From contig RFPK01000094.1 of NCBI GenBank assembly GCA_009926195.1, positions 1 to 7,510 on the forward strand: 7,510 bases of DNA, read 5' to 3'. A program made the translations under genes and the position numbers. The notes under the pieces were generated by a model, which did no database searches, was not told the origin of the DNA, and saw nothing but the letters and a program-made list of their open reading frames with translations. The stretch is from Synechococcaceae bacterium WB4_1_0192. Lineage in GTDB: Bacteria; Cyanobacteriota; Cyanobacteriia; PCC-6307; Cyanobiaceae. Every line of letters starts with the position of its first letter. Position 1 is the stretch's first letter. Below, one piece after another: positions 1 to 5,455 of the stretch.

Positions 1-1200
1 ATCCAGATCTGCCTGGGCAAGCTGGCGGTGTACACACTGTGCGCCGGCCTCAATCCCGAGCGGGTGCTGGCAGTAGCCCTCGATGTCGGGACCAACCGCG
101 ACAGCCTGCTGGCGGATCCGCTTTACCCAGGCCTGCGACAGGGACGACTTGACGGTGACGACTACCTGGCCTTCGTCGATGAATTCGTCGAGGCTGTACG
201 ACTGGAATGTCCGGGCGCCTGTCTGCACTGGGAGGACTTCGGCACGGCCCATGCACGCCTGCTGCTGGATCGCCACCGCGAGACGCTCCCGAGCTTCAAC
301 GACGACATCCAGGGCACCAGCGGCGTGGCCAGTGCAGCCGTTCTCGCAGCCTGCAGGGGCCTGAACCAGACGCTGCAGGACCAGCGCATCGTGATCTTCG
401 GAGCGGGCACGGCCGGCTGCGGCATCGGCGAAGGATTGGTGCGGCTTCTGCAAGGGGAAGGGCTCAGCCCGCAGGAGGCCCGCGATCGCATCTGGGCGAT
501 CGATCGGCCGGGGCTCCTGATCGATTCGATGCAGGATCTCGCGCCCGCAGCCGCCGGCCTGGCGCGCCGCGCCGCCGAGGTGGCCGACTGGAGCCGGGAC
601 CCCAGCGGGCGGATCAGCCTCGAGACGGTGGTGGAGCACGTGCATCCCACGGTGCTGATCGGCACCTCCACCGTGACCGGGGCCTTCCATCAGGACCTGG
701 TGCAGACCATGGCAACCCATTGCCCGCGGCCGGTGATCCTGCCCCTCTCCAACCCCACCACCCTGGCGGAAGCCTGTCCGGAGGACCTGCTGCGCTGGAC
801 CGATGGCCGCGCCCTGGTGGCCACGGGCAGCCCCTTCGCGCCGGTGTCACGGCCGGAGGGTCTGCGCACGATCGGGCAGTGCAACAACTGTTTCCTGTTC
901 CCCGGTCTGGGCTTTGCCGCCGTCGCCGTGGGTCTGAGCCGGATCAGCGACGCCATGATCGATGCAGGGCTGCAGGCCCTGGCGGCCCAGATCCCCGCCA
1001 GCCGCGATGCCAATGCTGCCCTGATGCCCTCCCTGCGCGAGGCCACGGCGGTCGGTGAAGCCGTTGCCCGGGCCGTGGCCCTGGTGGGGGTGGAGCAAGG
1101 GTTGGCCCGACTGGCGGTCACGCCGGAGCAAGCCTTGGAGCGCCTTGGGCAGGCCCGCTGGCGCCCGGCCTATCCGGCTGTTCTCCCTAGTGGAGGATGA
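1..1200 (+). CDS. NAD-type malic enzyme, C-terminal part (5' end outside window)
   Basis: Cytosolic malic enzyme, oxidatively decarboxylating malate to pyruvate and CO2 with reduction of NAD (or NADP). The frame is open from base 1, and the first codons (IQICLGKLAVY) match the interior motif G-x-x-I-G-K-L of the family, so the gene starts upstream and the in-frame GTG at 28 is not the true start. Visible motifs, numbered by codons in the window: LDVGTNRDSLL near 25-35; the metal-binding E78-D79 in WEDFG; FNDDIQG at about 99-105; the dinucleotide-binding GAGTAGCG at 134-141; then PLSNPT, ATGSPF and QCNNCFLFPG. These align in order with the long bacterial/eukaryotic-type enzyme (E. coli MaeA) rather than with the short MaeB type. 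About 399 residues are present, so roughly 150-170 are missing. NAD versus NADP preference cannot be fixed from this. The stop overlaps a convergent minus-strand gene by 14 bases. Confidence 0.95.
   Translation: MQICLGKLAVYTLCAGLNPERVLAVALDVGTNRDSLLADPLYPGLRQGRLDGDDYLAFVDEFVEAVRLECPGACLHWEDFGTAHARLLLDRHRETLPSFNDDIQGTSGVASAAVLAACRGLNQTLQDQRIVIFGAGTAGCGIGEGLVRLLQGEGLSPQEARDRIWAIDRPGLLIDSMQDLAPAAAGLARRAAEVADWSRDPSGRISLETVVEHVHPTVLIGTSTVTGAFHQDLVQTMATHCPRPVILPLSNPTTLAEACPEDLLRWTDGRALVATGSPFAPVSRPEGLRTIGQCNNCFLFPGLGFAAVAVGLSRISDAMIDAGLQALAAQIPASRDANAALMPSLREATAVGEAVARAVALVGVEQGLARLAVTPEQALERLGQARWRPAYPAVLPSGG
482..489. repeat. HIP1 octamer GCGATCGC (copy 1)
   Basis: Perfect GCGATCGC, the highly iterated palindrome common in many cyanobacterial genomes, inside the malic enzyme gene. 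It supports a cyanobacterial source and has no known role at this site. Confidence 0.8.
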
Positions 1201-1360
1201 GCAGCACCAGCAGGGCGATGACCCCCACCACCAGGGCGAGCACACCCAGCGCGGCCAGGGCGGCAAGGACGATCGTGACCTTGCGGGTCGTGTGGGGAAA
1301 CAGCAAGTAGGCGATCAACCCCAGGGCCAGAGGCCAGAACGGCGGCAACAGCAGGCACAC
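1187..1360 (-). CDS. 57-residue hydrophobic membrane protein, unknown function
   Basis: I do not recognise the family. A GTG codon at 1360 is preceded by GGAGGA about nine bases upstream (roughly 1375-1370), a good ribosome binding site. The product begins MCLLLPPFWPLALGLIAYLL, then has a short polar turn (FPHTTRK, about residues 21-27), then a continuous hydrophobic stretch from about residue 28 to the C-terminus. That predicts two membrane segments with a basic loop between them. About 93% of codons end in G or C, very unlike a chance frame, which makes this a confident gene despite its size. It converges on the malic enzyme gene and overlaps its last 14 bases. Its first 46 bases lie inside the end of another minus-strand frame (1315-1647), so its translation could be coupled to that one. 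A possible alternative is that the two are one gene split by a frameshift. Confidence 0.72.
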   Translation of the reverse strand: MCLLLPPFWPLALGLIAYLLFPHTTRKVTIVLAALAALGVLALVVGVIALLVLLILH

Positions 1361-1647
1361 CGGCGCGCTTCCTCCAACTCCCGCTCCAGCTGCCGTGGAC
1401 GGCCAGCGTCAGCAGGGGCTGCAGTGAACAGCAGGCGATTGCCGGCCGCCGCCACGGTGTTCCAGATGCGCTTCACCACCGCAGGCTCTTCCACGACAGC
1501 GACCGCCCCATCAGTACAACCAGGATCGCGAAACAACGTTTCACCAAGCCAGTCACCAAGCCAGCCGCGCCAGAAGCTGGCGCCGATCGATCCAGGGGAC
1601 TGGCCGGCAACAGCACCAGCCTGAACCCAAAGGGTGACGTTTTGCAC
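1315..1647 (-). CDS. hypothetical protein, about 110 residues, doubtful C-terminus
   Basis: Not recognised. The frame opens with GTG at 1647 (product begins MQNVTLWVQAGAVAG) and has no strong ribosome binding site; an in-frame stop lies 50 bases further up. The middle part (FRDPGCTDGAVAVVEEPAVVKRIW) looks like ordinary soluble protein, and the second codon position is clearly the least GC-rich, as in real coding DNA. The third position is less GC-rich (about two thirds G or C by my count) than in the neighbouring genes, which weakens the call. The final residues (RRCACCCRRSGLWPWG) look like out-of-frame translation: they coincide with the start of the 57-residue membrane protein, which is encoded in another frame. 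Either this is a small gene overlapping the next one, or a frame change has separated it from a C-terminal membrane domain. Confidence 0.42.
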   Translation of the reverse strand: MQNVTLWVQAGAVAGQSPGSIGASFWRGWLGDWLGETLFRDPGCTDGAVAVVEEPAVVKRIWNTVAAAGNRLLFTAAPADAGRPRQLERELEEARRCACCCRRSGLWPWG

Positions 1648-1653
1648 CGCCGC

Positions 1654-1671
1654 CGGACCAGGACGGACCAG
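1654..1671. repeat. tandem 8-bp direct repeat, 10-bp period, in divergent intergenic gap
   Basis: CGGACCAG occurs at 1654-1661 and again at 1664-1671, exactly one helical turn apart. The pair lies in the 56-base gap between the divergent starts at 1647 (-) and 1704 (+). Repeats phased like this can be binding half-sites for a regulator, but the copies are short and the DNA is GC-rich, so chance is possible. The palindrome CCTTAAGG follows at 1675-1682. I see no convincing -10/-35 promoter pair. Confidence 0.3.
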
Positions 1672-1703
1672 AGGCCTTAAGGTTTTCTTTGGCTTTCAAG
1701 TGG

Positions 1704-1871
1704 ATGGGTTCGGTGTACGACAGCCACCCGGTGTTGCAGGCTATGCGGCACGAGCTGCACGAGCGGCGTCAGCGCTATCAGCACCAGCCCTGTGAGTTCA
1801 ACCGCTATCAGCTCGTCCGTATCGAACGGCGCATCGCCGAGGCCTGCCCGGATCTGCTCAGCCGCGGCTGA
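1704..1871 (+). CDS. 55-residue basic hypothetical protein
   Basis: Not recognised by name. The ATG at 1704 gives MGSVYDSHPVLQAMRHELHE followed by a charged region rich in R, Q, E and H, including ERRQRYQHQPCEFNRYQLV and RIERRIAEACPDLL. It looks like a short, mostly helical, soluble protein; there is no signal peptide or membrane segment. Codons end mostly in G or C, as expected of a real gene here. An alternative in-frame TTG start at 1689 would add five residues and has AAGG six bases upstream, so the start is uncertain. The gene heads a plus-strand series and is followed after 25 bases by the 179-residue hypothetical gene, with which it is probably co-transcribed. No function can be inferred. 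Confidence 0.68.
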   Translation: MGSVYDSHPVLQAMRHELHERRQRYQHQPCEFNRYQLVRIERRIAEACPDLLSRG

Positions 1872-1896
1872 AGCGCCTGTGCCGGCCGCAGCGCCG

Positions 1897-2436
1897 ATGC
1901 GGATCGAGACCCTCCCGGGCTGCCGTCTGTTGATCGGTCGCTATCCGGCCTTCGACTACGACGCCAGCGGTGGCGGCGGCGCCGGGAGCGGCCAGACCGG
2001 GGGCGGAGCCCTGGAATTCACGGCCGAGAGCCTGAACGTGCCGCCTCTGAACGGGGCCAGCACCCGCTTTCTGGGCTTGCCCCTGCCACCGGGGCTGGAG
2101 ATCGCGATCACGGCACAGAAACTGGCCGGGACCTGGCAGCCGGAGACAGGGCTGGTCAACCTGGAGTTCCAGGCGCGCTTCCGCTTCCGCATCGGCATGG
2201 GCACCCTCGATCTCTACCGGGCGCCGGATCTCCGGATCGCCTGCACGCTGACGACGGGGACCGGCGCCGGGCAGCGGCATCGCGCCGAGGGGCAAGCCCT
2301 GGATCAGCGAGGAGAGGGAGTGCTGGTGGGGCTGGCCACGGTGCCTCTGAGCGGCGATGCCTGGCTGGATCGCTTCCTCGGCCTGCCCGATGAGGCCCTG
2401 GCGGTGCTCCATTGCCGGATCCATCGAACAGCATGA
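1897..2436 (+). CDS. conserved-looking cyanobacterial hypothetical protein (179 residues)
   Basis: I believe similar proteins are widespread in picocyanobacteria, but I know no function. The chosen ATG gives MRIETLPGCRLLIGRYPAFD. A glycine-rich stretch follows at about residues 25-38 (SGGGGAGSGQTGGGA). After it come alternating hydrophobic/polar strands suggesting a beta-rich soluble domain: STRFLGLPLPPGLEIAI, then NLEFQARFRFRIG, then LYRAPDLRIACTL. The tail WLDRFLGLPDEALAVLHCRI looks like a conserved helix plus strand. There is no signal peptide, membrane segment or obvious catalytic motif. An in-frame GTG at 1879 would add six residues. The frame remains open further up to 1792 but there overlaps the preceding gene, so the later start is preferred. 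The stop overlaps the ATG of the metalloprotease gene as ATGA (2433-2436), indicating translational coupling. Confidence 0.8.
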   Translation: MRIETLPGCRLLIGRYPAFDYDASGGGGAGSGQTGGGALEFTAESLNVPPLNGASTRFLGLPLPPGLEIAITAQKLAGTWQPETGLVNLEFQARFRFRIGMGTLDLYRAPDLRIACTLTTGTGAGQRHRAEGQALDQRGEGVLVGLATVPLSGDAWLDRFLGLPDEALAVLHCRIHRTA

Positions 2437-3611
2437 ACGGCTGCACACCGGCCCAGGCGAACCAGCAAGGGCGCGGCCGGTTCGCATCAGTGACCGGAGC
2501 CATCAGGCCACTGATCCTGCTGGCTCTGGTGCTGCTTCCGCTGACACTCCCGGCCAAGGCTCAGGCCGAACCATGGGCGCCAGGACAGGAGCCTGCGGCC
2601 AGCGAAAGCCGCAGGACCACGGCAGCCGAAGCCCTGGCCCTGGAAACCCTGCGCCGTCAACCGGCGACAGCGGAACAGCGACGCCGATACCTGAACGCGG
2701 CCCAGGAACTGCTGGAGCGGTTCTGGACGCCACGCCAACCGGTCAGGCTGCTGCTGGCCGGCGAGCGCGCCAGTGGCTGCGGAGCGCCCGTGGTGCAACA
2801 TCCCATGGCCTTCTACTGCCCGGAGAGCCGCGAGATCGGCCTTGCCCTTGATCTGCGCCGCAGCATCCGCGCTGCCCGAGGCCGGAGCGACCAGGATCTG
2901 CTGCTGCTGGAGCTGGCGATCCTGGCCCACGAGTGGGGGCACCACATCAACCGTGAGCAGGGCCTCGGGCCCTACCGCGGTGGTCTTGGCCTGACGGCAC
3001 GCCAGGAGGAGCTGGCCGCTGACTGGCGCACCGGCATCCTGATCGGCTGGCTGCTGCGCACGGGGGCGATCGGCGTCGACGATTTCACGCAGACCGCCAA
3101 CCTGCTGTTCGAAATGGGCGACTACGAGCGGCTGGCCCCGCAGCACCATGGTTATCCCAGAGACCGCTTCGACGCCCTGATCCGCGGCATGGGTAGCCAG
3201 ATCCGGCCAGGGCAGCAGCTGGGGAGCTGGAGCGTCGACACCGCCGAAACCTTCAGCCGCCCCCTGAGCGCAGACGGGGGCATACGGCTGTATGACGTGC
3301 GCCGATTCGAGATCAACCGGGAGGGCCAGATCACCACAAACCTGCTCGGAGGCCTGCTGGGGGCCGCCAGCTGCCTCTGGGGAAGCCGCGAGCAGTGCCT
3401 GGGGATGGCGCTGCAACAGGGGAAGGGGCGCGCCGATGGCCGTTACACGCAGCGGCGGCTGACGCTGCATTGCGCGGCAGGTCGCTTTGATGTCAGCGAT
3501 GACGCCTTTGAGGAGCAACCGCTCGGCCGGGATGGCAAGGGGCAGGCGGCCGTGCTGGCGGCACGGGATTGTCCAGCCAGTGCCGACCGGCTCAGGGCAG
3601 GCGGAAGCTGA
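2433..3611 (+). CDS. exported neutral zinc metalloprotease, YpfJ/PF04228-like
   Basis: Predicted zinc-dependent peptidase acting outside the cytoplasm; the substrate is unknown. The product has 392 residues. A basic N-terminus leads to a hydrophobic segment at about residues 27-40 ending in AKAQA (41-45), a plausible signal peptidase site. The core shows SGCG (C116) and FYCP (127-130, C129), the cysteine pair seen in YpfJ-type proteins. Next comes the zinc motif HEWGHH, with H166, E167 and H170 forming HExxH, followed by EELAAD, whose E193 fits the third ligand (family pattern E-L-x-A-D). The later HHGYPRDRFDALIRGM resembles the family's H-G-x(n)-R motif. The C-terminal 120 residues carry extra cysteines, perhaps a separate extracytoplasmic domain. 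The ATG at 2433 overlaps the upstream stop, which favours it over a TTG at 2412. The 3' end overlaps a minus-strand gene by 20 bases. Confidence 0.88.
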   Translation: MNGCTPAQANQQGRGRFASVTGAIRPLILLALVLLPLTLPAKAQAEPWAPGQEPAASESRRTTAAEALALETLRRQPATAEQRRRYLNAAQELLERFWTPRQPVRLLLAGERASGCGAPVVQHPMAFYCPESREIGLALDLRRSIRAARGRSDQDLLLLELAILAHEWGHHINREQGLGPYRGGLGLTARQEELAADWRTGILIGWLLRTGAIGVDDFTQTANLLFEMGDYERLAPQHHGYPRDRFDALIRGMGSQIRPGQQLGSWSVDTAETFSRPLSADGGIRLYDVRRFEINREGQITTNLLGGLLGAASCLWGSREQCLGMALQQGKGRADGRYTQRRLTLHCAAGRFDVSDDAFEEQPLGRDGKGQAAVLAARDCPASADRLRAGGS

Positions 3612-3750
3612 GCTCGAGGATCAGACGCTCGGCCAGGCGAGGGTCGATGGCCCGGAACTGAGCGATCGCACGACGGCGCTGCTCAGGCGTCAGGTGGCGC
3701 AGATCGGCCACGGCCAGGTCCAGACAACGGCGATCCAGATCCAGATTCAC
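3592..3750 (-). CDS. 52-residue hypothetical protein, charged and helical
   Basis: Not recognised. The frame runs from GTG at 3750, with an in-frame TGA four codons upstream, to TGA at 3594-3592. The product begins MNLDLDRRCLDLAVADLRHL, continues TPEQRRRAIAQFRAIDPRLA and ends ERLILELSFRLP. The TPEQRRRAIAQFR stretch looks like a capped amphipathic helix, and the whole could form two or three helices. About three quarters of codons end in G or C, and the composition is protein-like, unlike the plus-strand frame over the same bases. The ribosome binding site is weak (GAAGAA just upstream). It converges on the metalloprotease gene and overlaps its last 20 bases, and is divergent from the pyrF-pyrE fusion 200 bases away. 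No role can be assigned. Confidence 0.66.
   Translation of the reverse strand: MNLDLDRRCLDLAVADLRHLTPEQRRRAIAQFRAIDPRLAERLILELSFRLP
3662..3669. repeat. HIP1 octamer GCGATCGC (copy 2)
   Basis: A second perfect HIP1 octamer, within the 52-residue minus-strand gene. Two copies in 7.5 kb is a modest density, compatible with a Cyanobium-like or freshwater Synechococcus genome. Confidence 0.8.
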
Positions 3751-3909
3751 AGCGGTTCTTCAACGGCCGGATCACAGCGCCGCCGACGCCGGCCGGCCAG
3801 TGGCGGTGGTCAGATCAGCAGCTTGCCCTGGCAGCCTTGCGTGCGATCGGCTGAGGCGGTCGGCCCCCAGCCGGTTTGCTACGAGGTGTGACCTGACCGG
3901 CCAGCCGGG

Positions 3910-3932
3910 GCCGTTGATCTCCTAGCAACGGC
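3910..3932 (+). promoter_or_regulatory. stem-loop upstream of the pyrF-pyrE fusion
   Basis: A perfect 7-bp inverted repeat, GCCGTTG (3910-3916) and CAACGGC (3926-3932), encloses a 9-base loop. Two G-U pairs and a G-C pair could lengthen the stem in RNA. It ends 20 bases before the preferred GTG at 3953. There is no following T run, so it is not a standard intrinsic terminator. It could be an operator, a leader hairpin controlling expression of the pyrimidine gene, or chance. Confidence 0.35.
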
Positions 3933-3952
3933 TTCATGCCTTGTGGTTGGCA

Positions 3953-5452
3953 GTGGGCTTCTTCGTTCAACTCACAGAAGCCATCGCTGCGCGTCAGTCG
4001 CTGCTGATGACCGGGCTGGATCCGAACCCGGAGATGCTGCAGAGCTGGGCGCAGCGGCGCGGCATGGCCAACCGCTCCTTCCTCAGCCAGGCACGCCACT
4101 GGATCAAGGCGGTTGTTGAGGAAACCAGCCCGCACGTCTGCGCGATCAAGGCCAGCCTGGGCTTCTATCAGGCGCTCGGCCCGCTGGGCCTTGAGCTGCT
4201 TCTGGAAGTACGCGACCTGGTGCCGCGCGATCTGCCGCTGATCATCGATGCCAAGCACGGTGATCTCAACTCCTCCACGGCGCTGGCCCACTACCTGTTC
4301 CGCGATCTGGCGGTGGATGCCGTCACCCTCTCGCCCCTGGCCGGGCAGGACATCGCCGCACCATTTCTGCTTTACGCCGACAAGGCGGTGGTGATCACCT
4401 GCCGCAGCTCCAACCCGGCCGCCAAGCGCATCCAGTACCACCCGAGCGAAGCCGATCCGCTGTTTCTGCAGATCGTGCGCGAGTGCCAGCTCTGGGGGAC
4501 GCCGGACCAACTGTTGCTGGAGGTCGGCACCAGCGATCCGGCGGTGCTCGCCCAGGTGCGGGCGGCGGCACCGGAACGGGTTCTGATGCTGCGCAGCATC
4601 TGGAGCGAAGAAGAACGACTCGACGGATTGCTCAAGGCTGGGCTCAATGCCACGGCGGACGGCCTGCTGCTACCCCTGCCACAGAACCTCCTGGTGGAGG
4701 ACGATCTGGGCGATCAGGCCGCGGCGGTCAAGGCGATGATCAACCGCAGGCGCGAGCGCTGGCTGGTGCAACAGCCCCGGCAGCCGGCCGAGAGCTGCAC
4801 CGTCTGGCTGCCGGGGGTTGAACCGGATCCGGCGACCGCTGCAGCTGGACGGAAGCCGGGGACTGATCCGTTGGAGGGCCTGATCCTCGACCTGTTCGAC
4901 ATCGGCTGCCTGCTGTTCGGTGAGTACGTCCAGGCCTCAGGGGCGGTGTTCAACTACTACGTCGACCTGCGCCAGATCATCTCGGATCCGAACCTGTTCC
5001 ACCGGGTTCTACACAGCTATTGCGATCTGCTCGCGCCAGTGGACTTCGATCGGATCGCCGGGATTCCCTACGGCTCTCTGCCGACGGCCACCGGCCTGTC
5101 GCTGCAGCTGCATAAACCATTGATCTATCCTCGCAAGGAGGTGAAGGCCCACGGCGCCCGGCGTCTGATCGAGGGCGACTTCAACGAGGGCGACACGGTG
5201 GTGGTGGTGGACGACATCCTGATCACCGGTGGCAGCGTTCTGGAGGGGATCCAGAAGCTGGAGAGCTCCGGCCTGGTGGTGCGCGATGTGGTGGTGTTCA
5301 TCGACCATGGCGGCAGCCGCGACCGCCAGGCCCGGGAACGCCTGGCTGCGCAGGGCTACCGCTGCCACGCCGTGCTCGACATCGAGCGGATCACGGCGGT
5401 GCTGCTGGCGGCAGGCCGGTTGTCGCCGGAGCAGGCGGCGTTGTTGGCCTGA
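3953..5452 (+). CDS. fused orotidine 5'-phosphate decarboxylase / orotate phosphoribosyltransferase
   Basis: A 499-residue fusion of the last two steps of UMP synthesis, in the order PyrF-PyrE, which is opposite to animal UMP synthase. This order is known in cyanobacteria and kinetoplastids. Residues about 1-270 form the decarboxylase barrel: TGLDPNP near the start, the catalytic D99-x-K101-x-x-D104 (IIDAKHGDLNSS), then CRSSNP and VGTSDP. A variable proline-rich linker is followed from about residue 303 by the transferase: FGEYVQASG, PYGSLPTATG, RKEVKAHG, and the PRPP-binding VVVVDDILITGGS with D420-D421. Oddly, where family members have PGxGAQGG and an SSRG phosphate-binding arginine, this one has LRSIWSEEER (213-222) and PLPQNLL (241-247). 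The decarboxylase half may therefore be altered or inactive. The start is taken as GTG 3953 (MGFFVQL); an in-frame TTG at 3941 is possible. The downstream ABC gene begins three bases after the stop. Confidence 0.92.
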   Translation: MGFFVQLTEAIAARQSLLMTGLDPNPEMLQSWAQRRGMANRSFLSQARHWIKAVVEETSPHVCAIKASLGFYQALGPLGLELLLEVRDLVPRDLPLIIDAKHGDLNSSTALAHYLFRDLAVDAVTLSPLAGQDIAAPFLLYADKAVVITCRSSNPAAKRIQYHPSEADPLFLQIVRECQLWGTPDQLLLEVGTSDPAVLAQVRAAAPERVLMLRSIWSEEERLDGLLKAGLNATADGLLLPLPQNLLVEDDLGDQAAAVKAMINRRRERWLVQQPRQPAESCTVWLPGVEPDPATAAAGRKPGTDPLEGLILDLFDIGCLLFGEYVQASGAVFNYYVDLRQIISDPNLFHRVLHSYCDLLAPVDFDRIAGIPYGSLPTATGLSLQLHKPLIYPRKEVKAHGARRLIEGDFNEGDTVVVVDDILITGGSVLEGIQKLESSGLVVRDVVVFIDHGGSRDRQARERLAAQGYRCHAVLDIERITAVLLAAGRLSPEQAALLA

Positions 5453-5455
5453 ACC

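Noticed and set aside
207..1058. Plus-strand frame of 283 codons inside the malic enzyme gene
   Set aside because: The product is arginine/glycine/proline-rich, typical of a shifted frame. The malic enzyme frame explains the region.
1055..1624. Plus-strand open frame of 189 codons beyond the malic enzyme gene
   Set aside because: Its product is low-complexity (runs of Q, G, H, R, S), and it lies opposite the better-supported minus-strand small genes, so it is a composition artefact.
1665..1700. Possible intrinsic terminator at CCTTAAGG followed by TTTTCTTT
   Set aside because: The palindrome leaves no room for a loop, and nearby bases do not form a longer stem. It also lies between divergent genes, where a terminator is not expected.
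2487..3518. Minus-strand open frame of 343 codons opposite the metalloprotease
   Set aside because: The plus strand has an unmistakable HExxH protease with signal peptide. The minus frame is rich in A, Q and G, has no recognisable motif, and is expected in GC-rich DNA.
3751..3952. Search for a tRNA, small RNA or further gene in the roughly 200 bases before pyrF-pyrE
   Set aside because: No tRNA cloverleaf or protein-like frame is visible. Only the stem-loop at 3910-3932 stands out.
5198..5212. Short GTG triplet run
   Set aside because: It simply encodes the four valines before the PRPP-binding aspartates of the transferase domain.
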